DNA of 64,000 nucleotides, from NCBI GenBank assembly GCA_013359135.1, contig JABWCN010000011.1, forward strand, positions 1 through 64,000. The letters are read 5' to 3'. Numbering within the stretch: the stretch's first letter is position 1; each line of letters starts with the position of its first letter. The notes under the pieces are model-generated. The model was not told the DNA's origin. It saw nothing but the letters and a program-made list of their open reading frames with translations, and ran no database searches. Shown piece by piece: positions 27,354 through 35,151 of the stretch. This stretch comes from Pseudobdellovibrionaceae bacterium (GTDB taxonomy: Bacteria; Bdellovibrionota; Bdellovibrionia; Bdellovibrionales; Bdellovibrionaceae). Position numbers and translations under genes: made by a program.

Positions 27354-28283
27354 CTATATTTTTTTCATAACATGCAGGGATCTCTTTAAAGAGATCCCTA
27401 ATAAGCCACCAAAAATAGCTCCACCTAAATGAGCTGTAAAGGCAACCCCACTTGAAAGTCCAGGGATTTGCCCTAAAAAAGAAGATAAATCGGTCATCAA
27501 AAACATCGGGATAATGATAAGTGTTGGTAAATAAATTAAACCATTCAGCCCTTTTTGAGGTGAAAGGAAATAAAAAAATCTAGTTCTTATTTTTGATTCA
27601 TAAAAACAATAAAAAGCAATTAATCCACTGACAGAACCACTAGCTCCTACCATTGGCAATAGAGTGTTAGGACTGAAATAGAGATAAAACATACCACCAG
27701 CTACTCCACTAAACAAATAAAGCAAAATGAAACCAAATGACCCAATAACTCCTTCAATCCAATATCCTAGTAAAAAAATAAATAACATATTACTTAGCAG
27801 GTGCCAAAATGTCATATGAGAAAACTGATATGTGATCCAAGATAAAGTCTCTTTATTCCCATGAGATAAGCCCATAATAAATAACACTTGCTCTTTAACT
27901 TCCATTTTGTACTTAGAAATAAGATCATTCCAATAGTTTTTTCTTACTTCATCCTTATCAAAATTCTCTTTCTCTACTTGTTCTAAAAAAAACTTATCTC
28001 TAACAGCAAAAGAGGAAATAAAATATTGATGTTTTCTATCTTTAAAATCATAGGTTTCTAATATTTGCTTATAATGTGGCTGCGTTTGATATTTTTCTAA
28101 ATGCCTTTGATAATATTCTGAAGTTATAGAAATTCCGGTATTGTTAAACAACTCTGATTTCACCTTTTGATTATCGGTGTTATAAAAAAATGTGAAATAA
28201 AGCAGAGTATTAAGAATGATTATTACATTTGTAAAACTAATTTCAGTCCTAGAAAAGAAATTTTTCGGCCAAGGAAAAATCAC
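27354..28283 (-). CDS. Rhomboid family intramembrane serine protease
   Basis: The 309-residue membrane protein has the full rhomboid active site: GASG with Ser215, AHLGG with His285, and the conserved HxxxN (HLLSN, 161-165) before it. A ~120-residue extra-membrane insertion sits between TM1 (about 18-34) and the six-TM core; it is charged, helical and larger than in simple bacterial rhomboids. Rhomboids cleave TM segments of substrate proteins inside the membrane. The gene directly abuts the RDD gene (28284), so the two are probably one unit and may act together. Confidence 0.92.
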   Translation of the reverse strand: MIFPWPKNFFSRTEISFTNVIIILNTLLYFTFFYNTDNQKVKSELFNNTGISITSEYYQRHLEKYQTQPHYKQILETYDFKDRKHQYFISSFAVRDKFFLEQVEKENFDKDEVRKNYWNDLISKYKMEVKEQVLFIMGLSHGNKETLSWITYQFSHMTFWHLLSNMLFIFLLGYWIEGVIGSFGFILLYLFSGVAGGMFYLYFSPNTLLPMVGASGSVSGLIAFYCFYESKIRTRFFYFLSPQKGLNGLIYLPTLIIIPMFLMTDLSSFLGQIPGLSSGVAFTAHLGGAIFGGLLGISLKRSLHVMKKI

Positions 28284-29483
28284 CTAAACACCAAGCCTTT
28301 TCTTAAAATTAATATAATTTAACTTCATTTTTTTTTCAGAACTGGTTGCTGGTTTACGACTTTGACTCTGCTCCAATGTTAAAAAAGTTTTTATATATTG
28401 ATTTTCAAGCTTATCAGTCCAAACAATATCATCGTATATTTTATCAAACAGTAGCATTGCTAATTCAGCATCTTTTTCAAGTAGGGCTTGATGTAACTGA
28501 TAGTAATAATAAACAAAGTCTTCGCTCTTATAAGAATCTATCTCCTGCTTATTGGAAGCAGTTGTAACCAACTTACCTGATTCGTTTTCAGTTGCTGTTT
28601 GTAAATGATTAGAGTTACAAAAAAAAGAAACTTCATGACTCATACAGATTTTTTCTAAATATTTTAATTTTAAAACTCGATCATTTTCAATCACAAATCT
28701 GTAAAAGTAATACTTGTTGCTATCATGGTAAGAAAGTTTTTTTGCACACTGTTGCGCAGCTTGCTCTACATCATTATCAATCATTTGCACGAGGTATTGA
28801 TCTAAGTTTTTATTACATTTGACAGCTTTTCCATTGACCATCGTTTCTTCATGATCTTTGCTATTTAGAAATAAATTACTTGAAGTCATCTGATAAAAAA
28901 AAGTACCAATCATGACAAACACAAATGAAACAACAAAATAAGAAACTCGCTGTATAAGATCTTTAAATGCAGGCATTAATTCATCATTGGCAGATATTGA
29001 CTTTAAGCTAATCAATCTTGTGGAAGTTATTCTATCATAAAAAGGACGTCTTTCTTTGTTTACTAAAATTTCTAAAAATGGAGTTAATAAAAAAACAAAA
29101 GAAAAAAACTTGAAAATAGATCTAAAAAAAATCCTTATCAAACTCAACTGTCCATCATCAAGATTAGAACTTTCGATTCTTTGATATAAAAAGTAGTGAC
29201 CAGGAGTAGCTGCTATGAAATAAATAAAAAGACTTTCATAACTTACAAATAAGACAAATACAGTAAAAACATACTGAAACAACAATGAGTACTGATTCGA
29301 AAAATCACTTAATAAAGCATTCATTTTAAAATCTGATAATATACCAGATGTAAATAGAGAGACAAAAGGAGAGAAAATCAAAAAATCTATAACCGCTGCA
29401 AACAACCTGTCTAAATGCGAAGGTAAATATTTGTCTCTAGCGTTTAAAACTGTTTTATTATATGATATATCTTCAATGACCAT
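28284..29483 (-). CDS. RDD family membrane protein with extracytoplasmic C-terminal domain
   Basis: The RDD signature is near the N-terminus: RLFAAVIDFLI (Arg26 and Asp33 of the R..D pair), with two further TMs and NKERRPFYDRITSTRLI after the third TM, typical of the family. A fourth TM at about 190-208 leads to a helical, Cys-containing domain of roughly 190 residues. RDD proteins have been linked to transport or ion exchange, but the role here is unknown. It abuts the rhomboid gene. Confidence 0.82.
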   Translation of the reverse strand: MVIEDISYNKTVLNARDKYLPSHLDRLFAAVIDFLIFSPFVSLFTSGILSDFKMNALLSDFSNQYSLLFQYVFTVFVLFVSYESLFIYFIAATPGHYFLYQRIESSNLDDGQLSLIRIFFRSIFKFFSFVFLLTPFLEILVNKERRPFYDRITSTRLISLKSISANDELMPAFKDLIQRVSYFVVSFVFVMIGTFFYQMTSSNLFLNSKDHEETMVNGKAVKCNKNLDQYLVQMIDNDVEQAAQQCAKKLSYHDSNKYYFYRFVIENDRVLKLKYLEKICMSHEVSFFCNSNHLQTATENESGKLVTTASNKQEIDSYKSEDFVYYYYQLHQALLEKDAELAMLLFDKIYDDIVWTDKLENQYIKTFLTLEQSQSRKPATSSEKKMKLNYINFKKRLGV

Positions 29484-29533
29484 ACCTAATAAATCGGTAT
29501 GGCCACTCTAATCTTGGAGTCTAGAAGTTTAAT

Positions 29534-30157
29534 TTATTGAAGTTTAATTGAATTTAACTTGCCACTTTGATCCAGAGATACTTTTAAAATATCTACAACA
29601 ATACCCCTTTTATCAATAAGTTCATAAGTTTCTTCTCGCGAACTTTCTAACTTGTTTTTTTCTTTAAGTTTGTACTGAACAGCAGTTTCATTGAACAAAG
29701 ATACATACTTCTGTAGTAGTTTACTACCCTCTTCAATCCTAACTAACTCATCACCAGCATTAATCTCCTTAATACGGTTATTCTCTGAGTGAATTTTATA
29801 CTTCCCTTCCAAAAAAGAGAACAATAATTCATCTTTCAAAGATGGATTTTTAGATTTTATACCTAATATTTCATTATCAGTAGCAGCTAATTTTTTTGCT
29901 AAGGTATGTTCACCCAAAATATCTTCACTGATCTCGGCTTTCAAAGAAGCAATTCCTCTATTAGAAGACTGTGCCAAAGAATAGTCTCTAACCCACTGAT
30001 TCACAGCTAAGGTGAACACAAAAAGACTCAATATCGATAAACCAAAAACAGCTCGGCGCTCTTGATTTTTTTTATAAGTCTTTTGTCTAATCATTTTTTT
30101 TATTGGAAATGCTAGAACATTTGACTTACTTTCAATATTCTCTCTTTCTTTTTTCAT
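29534..30157 (-). CDS. Hypothetical single-TM protein, 207 residues
   Basis: A basic N-terminus of about 38 residues is followed by one TM (VFGLSILSLFVFTLAVNQW) and a helical, charged domain of about 150 residues outside. I recognise no family. SD AGAGG precedes the ATG at 30157. It lies about 50 bases upstream of the RDD-rhomboid pair on the same strand and could belong to that operon. Confidence 0.62.
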   Translation of the reverse strand: MKKERENIESKSNVLAFPIKKMIRQKTYKKNQERRAVFGLSILSLFVFTLAVNQWVRDYSLAQSSNRGIASLKAEISEDILGEHTLAKKLAATDNEILGIKSKNPSLKDELLFSFLEGKYKIHSENNRIKEINAGDELVRIEEGSKLLQKYVSLFNETAVQYKLKEKNKLESSREETYELIDKRGIVVDILKVSLDQSGKLNSIKLQ

Positions 30158-30502
30158 TAATTGCCTCTTTCTCTGAGATTAATTGTAACTTTCTTATCGT
30201 CTTTCACCTAGATTTTTTTACCTTTTTTTATATTTTTTTAGCTCTTTAGTCTGAGCTTTGATTCTAAACAAAAGTAATATTGGTCTAGTTTGTAAGTGCA
30301 TTTACAAAAATATAGCTGCGATTTTTATGCCTAATCTAATTCACTGTATTGAAGAAGAATGAATTTTATTGTAAGGTCCGCGACGTGTGACTATTTTTTT
30401 TTCGACAGTACTTTCACCAAAGGTAAGATTGTCTCAATATGATCGTTTCAGTTCAAAACATATTCATCTTAATGTTTAACTAAACTAATACTCGTTTTAT
30501 TT
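30158..30502. other. 345-base intergenic region
   Basis: No gene is visible on either strand. The region should hold the promoter of the 207-residue gene at 30157 and the terminator of the S41 gene. It contains the near-palindrome at 30289-30308 and a small G+C-rich patch (GGTCCGCGACG, about 30377-30387). I see no RNA gene. Confidence 0.6.
30289..30308. promoter_or_regulatory. 20-bp near-palindrome, candidate operator
   Basis: TTTGTAA-G-TGCA-T-TTACAAA has 7-bp arms and a palindromic TGCA centre, with one mismatched pair flanking it. It lies about 130 bases upstream of the 207-residue membrane protein gene. The size and symmetry suit a dimeric helix-turn-helix protein. Confidence 0.35.
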
Positions 30503-31735
30503 TTACATTTCTTTACTTGCTTGCTCAAGCCATGAGTCACTTCCATTTTGATAATCACTTAAGCGATCATAAATAACTTTATCAACAGTAACCCCAACTT
30601 CTTCAATTTTTTTGTTTTCTCTGGAGATATACTCAGCCTCAGGAATCATTATTTTAACTCCACCTGACCATATATGATCTAAATTATACCAAATTCCAAC
30701 CAACAGTTGCCCTGAAGATCCAGCTCCAAATATTTTAGCCTTGTTTATCTCCCTAAATGTATTCGCCACCATCTCGGCTGTCGATGCAGTTTGAGAGTTT
30801 ATTATAACACCAACTTTGCCCAGTATGCACTGTCTGGTCGCAAAAGTACTTAGCTCAACTCTATGGCTCTGATTTAAAATATCAATTTGTAAATCATCGT
30901 CTAAATCATCAGGAAGTTCTGCAACTGAAAACTTATTTTCTTTTTTTGACTTTATGAAACTTCCTATTTTCTGAGGTTGACAAATAAAATAACTAAGAAA
31001 TCTAAGCCCAGCTACAAAGTTACCACCTGCATTTCCCCGCATATCGATAAGAATCTTTTTCTTATTCTCTAAGTTTTTCATAATCTTATCTAGTTCTTGG
31101 TAAGAAAAATATTTTGCTTTGAATGAAGGTACTTTTAAAACACTGACATTATTAACTTCTAAAATTTCTAGACGATTATCTTCAAGTATCTTTTCAGGAT
31201 ACAACTGAAATTTTAACTCTTTATTCTTTCTTGAAACAACTATTGTCCCGGCTTGAGTGTTGATAATCTCGGGACTAACAACATCTCCATTGAAACTTTT
31301 AACTACATCACCCATTTTTAATCCAGAAATCTTCCCTGAATTGAGTTTTTCCACCCGAGTAATTACTAGATCACCATTAATATACTGACTGTTTAAACCA
31401 TTTTGTAAATCCCACTCTTCCCATATTTTTGAACTCTCTTGCTCATCAAAGATTTGCAGATGAGATACTTTCAACTCAGCAAGAAGAGTATTAGCAAAAT
31501 CAAGTTCTTGTCGTTGATTTTTTTGATCTAAGTATGAATAAAACTTTTGTGTCTTTAACTTACATTCATCAAGCCAGTTTTTTAGATACTCCCCTTGAAT
31601 ATAAATATTTTCTGAAACCATTTTACAAGTTTTGAAAATTTTATTTTTGCTTGCTAATGAATCAACAAAAAAAAGAGAGAATATGATGACAACAGAAAGG
31701 AACAGGAAAAGGTATGAAAGGACTTTTTGATTCAA
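30503..31735 (-). CDS. S41 (C-terminal processing peptidase-like) family protein lacking the usual Lys
   Basis: The 410-residue protein has an N-terminal TM or signal segment (VLSYLFLFLSVVIIFSLFF). A PDZ-like region follows (ISGLKMGDVVKSFNGDVV, about residues 137-154), then the S41 core ILIDMRGNAGGNF and QTASTAEMVA, where the Ser aligns with the nucleophile of Tsp/CtpA. The general-base Lys, normally in TFGKG 25 residues later, aligns with Gln in SSGQL. The enzyme may therefore be inactive or use a different base, as tricorn-type S41B members do. The start is TTG with AGGAA just upstream, immediately after the T tract of the terminator at 31743-31779. Confidence 0.8.
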   Translation of the reverse strand: MNQKVLSYLFLFLSVVIIFSLFFVDSLASKNKIFKTCKMVSENIYIQGEYLKNWLDECKLKTQKFYSYLDQKNQRQELDFANTLLAELKVSHLQIFDEQESSKIWEEWDLQNGLNSQYINGDLVITRVEKLNSGKISGLKMGDVVKSFNGDVVSPEIINTQAGTIVVSRKNKELKFQLYPEKILEDNRLEILEVNNVSVLKVPSFKAKYFSYQELDKIMKNLENKKKILIDMRGNAGGNFVAGLRFLSYFICQPQKIGSFIKSKKENKFSVAELPDDLDDDLQIDILNQSHRVELSTFATRQCILGKVGVIINSQTASTAEMVANTFREINKAKIFGAGSSGQLLVGIWYNLDHIWSGGVKIMIPEAEYISRENKKIEEVGVTVDKVIYDRLSDYQNGSDSWLEQASKEM

Positions 31736-31742
31736 TTTCGTT

Positions 31743-31779
31743 CCTAAAAAAATTACGGAGAAATATAAATTTCTCCGTA
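31743..31779 (-). terminator. Strong Rho-independent terminator between the Fis-type gene and the S41 gene
   Basis: An 11-bp perfect stem (TACGGAGAAAT with ATTTCTCCGTA, loop ATAA; 31754-31779) is followed on the minus strand by seven T. The T run leads straight into AGGAACGAAATTG, the SD and start of the S41 gene. Confidence 0.85.
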
Positions 31780-31801
31780 GTCAAAATATTTAATAATAAG
31801 A

Positions 31802-32251
31802 TTATGCGGCTTGCACCGTTTTCTTTTTTCGAGCTTGAGAGGGGTCGATTTGATATTGCTTCACTTTTCTATACAAGGTTGCTCTTCCAATACCGAGAGC
31901 TTTAGCTGCCTCTGTTAAATTTCCTTTGTATTGCATAATTGCAGTTTCAATTGCTTTCGCTTCTATATCATCCATTTTTTGAACTTTCATTTCAGAACTA
32001 GTTGCTGAAGGAAATGGTAATACATTAGCTGTCATTCCTCCTGGTAATACAGAAGGAGTATGATTCAATCCCGCTGACAAAGTTGGAAAAGCCTGAGTTA
32101 AATGTTGTCTGAACAGAGGACTTTCCAGTCCATCTCTCCATTGCTCTGGAGAGTAAACCTGAACCCTAACATCCGAGGTTTCCCAATACTTTTTTGCATT
32201 TTCAATATTTTCTTGATTATCACTTACCATTATTATAACCGATCGAGACAT
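31802..32251 (-). CDS. Fis-type helix-turn-helix protein without a sigma-54 activation domain
   Basis: From the ATG at 32251 (SD GGAGAG a few bases before; an upstream start at 32281 is less likely) the protein has 149 residues. The C-terminal ~45 residues form a Fis-type HTH: KAIETAIMQYKGNLTEAAKA then GIGRATLYRKVKQY, as in the DNA-binding end of NtrC-type regulators. The N-terminal part (VIIMVSDNQENIENAKKYWE) is short and resembles the first half of a receiver-like fold but lacks the AAA+ ATPase. It may be a stand-alone DNA-binding protein derived from an enhancer-binding regulator. It is closed by a strong terminator. Confidence 0.8.
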   Translation of the reverse strand: MSRSVIIMVSDNQENIENAKKYWETSDVRVQVYSPEQWRDGLESPLFRQHLTQAFPTLSAGLNHTPSVLPGGMTANVLPFPSATSSEMKVQKMDDIEAKAIETAIMQYKGNLTEAAKALGIGRATLYRKVKQYQIDPSQARKKKTVQAA

Positions 32252-32437
32252 TTTCTCTCCTTTTGCATCTAAAAGACACATTAATTAATGACAATAATCT
32301 TATCGGTGAATCATTTATAGAATTTAGGGGTATTAAAAAAAAATTACCTCTTTGAGATAATTTTTAAATATCAATAAGATACATTTTAATTTGACCAAAG
32401 TCCTACTAATGAAAATTGGTACTTTTTCATAAATAAA

Positions 32438-32478
32438 CAAAAAAAAACCACCAAACATATGCTGTTTAGTGGTTTTTT
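32438..32478 (-). terminator. Rho-independent terminator, probably bidirectional
   Basis: An 11-bp stem (32447-32457 with 32463-32473) has a T run on both sides, nine T on the minus strand and six on the plus. On the minus strand the single imperfect pair is a G-U; on the plus strand it is a C-A mismatch, so minus is favoured. It ends the 198-residue gene. Confidence 0.85.
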
Positions 32479-32514
32479 AAACGTCTATAAAATCTAATCT
32501 AATTTTAGTAGCGG

Positions 32515-33111
32515 TTATCTTCTTCCTGATTTGATTTTAAGTTGTAATTTTGAAATCAAATGAACGGCCATTTTTTCTTGAACCTTGCACATTTTCAACT
32601 CATCTTTTCTATAAGATCTTTGAGAAGGAGTTAAAGTTCCCGTTTCTAATTCCATTTCATAATCTAACTTAGAAGACCTAATACCTTCTAACTCTTTAGT
32701 TTGTTGCTTAAATAATTTAGTCACGCCACTCAATGGTGCCACTTCAATCCATTCTTCTTTATTTCTGTACCAGCTCACCATTCGTAAAAAACGAGCTTTA
32801 TTTTTAGCTAATGTGAACTTAGGAAACTGAGTATCAGACAACTCAAGAATGTTATCAATCTCATCCAAGTTTGTTGAATCCTCTTCATCCTCACCAAGTA
32901 GCATATTAGGGTTTTTCAACAATTCAGCAGGAATAGTTTGATCTTCAAAATCCATATCAAAGGCAGATTGAATTTTACCTTTTTTATCACCCTCGTCATC
33001 TGCGTCAGAATCTAGGTCATTATCAAGATCTTTTTCAAAGTCAGTTCCTCCGCCACTAGATTGAACCTCTTCAAAACTTTCAGCTGAATCAAATACCACT
33101 TCAAATGCCAT
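32515..33111 (-). CDS. Acidic cytoplasmic protein, function unknown
   Basis: The 198-residue protein has no signal peptide. The first ~90 residues are Asp/Glu-rich low complexity (DLDNDLDSDADDEGDKKG), and the C-terminal ~100 residues are helical and mixed-charge (RFLRMVSWYRNKEEWIEV, then ELKMCKVQEKMAVHLISKLQ). I recognise no family. It may bind partners through the acidic tail. A strong terminator lies downstream. It is divergent from the lipoprotein at 33326. Confidence 0.65.
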   Translation of the reverse strand: MAFEVVFDSAESFEEVQSSGGGTDFEKDLDNDLDSDADDEGDKKGKIQSAFDMDFEDQTIPAELLKNPNMLLGEDEEDSTNLDEIDNILELSDTQFPKFTLAKNKARFLRMVSWYRNKEEWIEVAPLSGVTKLFKQQTKELEGIRSSKLDYEMELETGTLTPSQRSYRKDELKMCKVQEKMAVHLISKLQLKIKSGRR

Positions 33112-33325
33112 TAGCTAACCCTCCCATTAATTTTGATGAACCCTTATACAACAAAAATTGATTTGACACAAGATGTAAAGACTCAAAATTGCAGGACTGT
33201 ACAAATTCTTTACAGACAACACCTGTAAACTTTCCAGATCGCAAAAATATAAAACCTACTCAGGTAGACCTCTTGGCATCGGACTTGCTCTAAATAAAAA
33301 TTGAAGAGACAAATAAGGAGTTCTT

Positions 33326-33763
33326 ATGAAGAAGCTTTTTTACTTAATCAGCGTAACTTTGGCCTTCTCAGTTTTTTTCACTGCTTGTGGACAAAAAGAC
33401 GAAGGCAACAAAGACTATGAAGTGGTACAAGCTCGTCAGTCCTATGATCGCTGTGCTCAACTTAAAGGCCAAGCCTACTGTAACACAGCAAAGATAGGTA
33501 ATGTTGTTTCAATGACTGAATTTTACGGACAAAGTTATTACTACAACTTCTACGGATATAATCCTTATCTGGGTGGAGTTCCTACTGCAAACCAACTCAC
33601 TGTGGATCAAGTAAATACATACTTTGAAAACTACGTAAGAAAAGCTAGTAAGCAAGAAATTTTATCAATGAGTAATCGCTGGTTACAAATGTCTACAGAA
33701 ATTGGAACAGTAAACTCACTTTATTATCCTAACAGAACATGCACCGCATGGGGTTGTTACTAA
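33326..33763 (+). CDS. Small lipoprotein, function unknown
   Basis: The signal peptide ends in the lipobox FTAC (lipidated Cys21). The mature 125 residues include a Tyr/Asn/Gly-rich stretch (YYYNFYGYNPYLGG) and four Cys (CAQLKGQAYC, CTAWGC) that could form two disulfides. SD AAGGAG precedes the ATG. The transcript likely ends at the hairpin at 33838-33885, which lies inside the opposing capA-like gene. I do not recognise the family. Confidence 0.72.
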   Translation: MKKLFYLISVTLAFSVFFTACGQKDEGNKDYEVVQARQSYDRCAQLKGQAYCNTAKIGNVVSMTEFYGQSYYYNFYGYNPYLGGVPTANQLTVDQVNTYFENYVRKASKQEILSMSNRWLQMSTEIGTVNSLYYPNRTCTAWGCY

Positions 33764-33824
33764 ATCCCCTCGTATTACACACTTAAAAGACTCATTTTGA
33801 GCGGAACTCTGTCAATTTTTTTTA

Positions 33825-34985
33825 CTAGAACTCACAGTTTTGAAGAGCCTGTACGGCCTCTTCAAAATACATTTTATTTTTTTTTCCTAAATTTTGAGAT
33901 AGGTATTGATCCGCACTATTCATGGCTATTGACTGATATTTCAACTCAGAACTTAAAGGGATCAAATCAAAGGTTTGCCCGTTCATTACCATTGGAATAT
34001 AGGCAACTTTAACGACCTCAAGAAGGTTATGTTGATTTTTTTGAAGTTTTAACAAAAGCCCTACAGTAACTTTTTGTAAAGGTTTCACTTGCCCAGAAAC
34101 AAAATTACCCAAAGAATAAAATACAAATCCAAGTCTTCCATCACTGGCTAACATTGTCTCCATCGTCTGTACCACATGAGGATGTGAACCTATAATCGCT
34201 GTGGCTCCTTCTTCAATCCAATTTTTTGCTAAAATCCGATGTTGTTGCCTTGGTTTAGTTTCGTTTTCTTCTCCCCAATGAGGGAAAATGAAAATTCCGT
34301 CAACTTGGCCCGACGACTTCAAACCTTTAATCAAGGATAAAATCTTATCAAGATCTTTTCCACAATATAAAACTTGTTCTTCTTTATCTGAAATGCCATT
34401 TGTATGCTCAGTACAAGCTATAAATGCGACCTTAAAACTATTGATTTTCTGAATCCTGATAAAATCACTTAATTTCTTCTGTTCTGACAATCTAGTTCCG
34501 ACATAATCAAGTTCATTTTCTTTTAAAGTCGTAATGGTTTTATCAATACCTAAAGCTCTTCGATCGAGAGCGTGATTATTAGCTGTGGTAACAAGATCAA
34601 AGCCAAGATCTTTAATAGCTATGACTGCTTTTTGATGATAATTGAACATGGGATAGGAACTCAAGACTCTATTATCATAATAATTAACAAGAGAAGCACT
34701 TTTTCCTGAACTCAAAACTCCATTAGCTACGGGTCCTTCAAGATTTAACGTTCTAAAATCTACATACTCAAAAACTGGATTCACTTTTTTTAAAAAAATA
34801 GAAAAATCATTATTACTTAAAGCATATTGTTGTAACCTACCATGGAGTAAGTAATCTCCAAATGAAAGCATTGTTATTTGCTGCTCCGAGCAGGACTTTT
34901 TCTTAATAGATCCAGCGACCGCCACGCTCTCGATACAAGAAATATAGATAATTCCTATAATGATACCTGCGAATTTTTCCCTCAT
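33825..34985 (-). CDS. CapA-family protein (PGA_cap, calcineurin-like metallophosphatase fold)
   Basis: From the ATG at 34985 (GGGGG five bases upstream; the frame is open to 35072) the protein has 386 residues with an N-terminal signal (GIIIGIIYISCIESVAVA). The PGA_cap core is clear: LSFGDYLLHGRLQ, TANNHALDRR, IFPHWGEEN, IIGSHPHVVQ and FYSLGNFVSGQ in the family's order, supplying the metal-binding Asp, Asn and His residues. Related CapA/PgsA proteins function in poly-gamma-glutamate capsule synthesis; no capB or capC is nearby, so this role is not supported here. A phosphoester-hydrolase function is equally possible. Confidence 0.85.
   Translation of the reverse strand: MREKFAGIIIGIIYISCIESVAVAGSIKKKSCSEQQITMLSFGDYLLHGRLQQYALSNNDFSIFLKKVNPVFEYVDFRTLNLEGPVANGVLSSGKSASLVNYYDNRVLSSYPMFNYHQKAVIAIKDLGFDLVTTANNHALDRRALGIDKTITTLKENELDYVGTRLSEQKKLSDFIRIQKINSFKVAFIACTEHTNGISDKEEQVLYCGKDLDKILSLIKGLKSSGQVDGIFIFPHWGEENETKPRQQHRILAKNWIEEGATAIIGSHPHVVQTMETMLASDGRLGFVFYSLGNFVSGQVKPLQKVTVGLLLKLQKNQHNLLEVVKVAYIPMVMNGQTFDLIPLSSELKYQSIAMNSADQYLSQNLGKKNKMYFEEAVQALQNCEF
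33838..33885 (+). terminator. Terminator inside the 3' coding end of the opposing capA-like gene
   Basis: TTTTGAAGAGCC (33838-33849) pairs with GGCCTCTTCAAAA (33855-33867; one extra base), with loop TGTAC, and is followed by a T-rich run to about 33885 that contains nine consecutive T. It is positioned to end the lipoprotein gene at 33326-33763 on the plus strand. The stem also encodes FEEAVQALQN on the minus strand. Confidence 0.75.
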
Positions 34986-35151
34986 AAAACCCCCAAGATT
35001 GAGGGTTTGCCACAAAAATAAAAAAATTAAAATGTCAAAAAGTGAAAAATCCCAATAACTGAATAACATCAATCAAGAGCTAGAAATCCAAATAGTTTTT
35101 AAACTATTTACATGGTTGATTTGGGCAAGTATAACATTCATGTAGTCTTTT

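Noticed and set aside
30377-30387. G+C-rich patch as a possible tRNA or structured RNA
   Set aside because: It is too short and has no paired arms; no tRNA-like cloverleaf is visible in this or any other gap.
33825-35072. CapA-like gene as part of a poly-gamma-glutamate capsule operon
   Set aside because: No capB, capC or other capsule-synthesis gene is adjacent; only the fold can be claimed.
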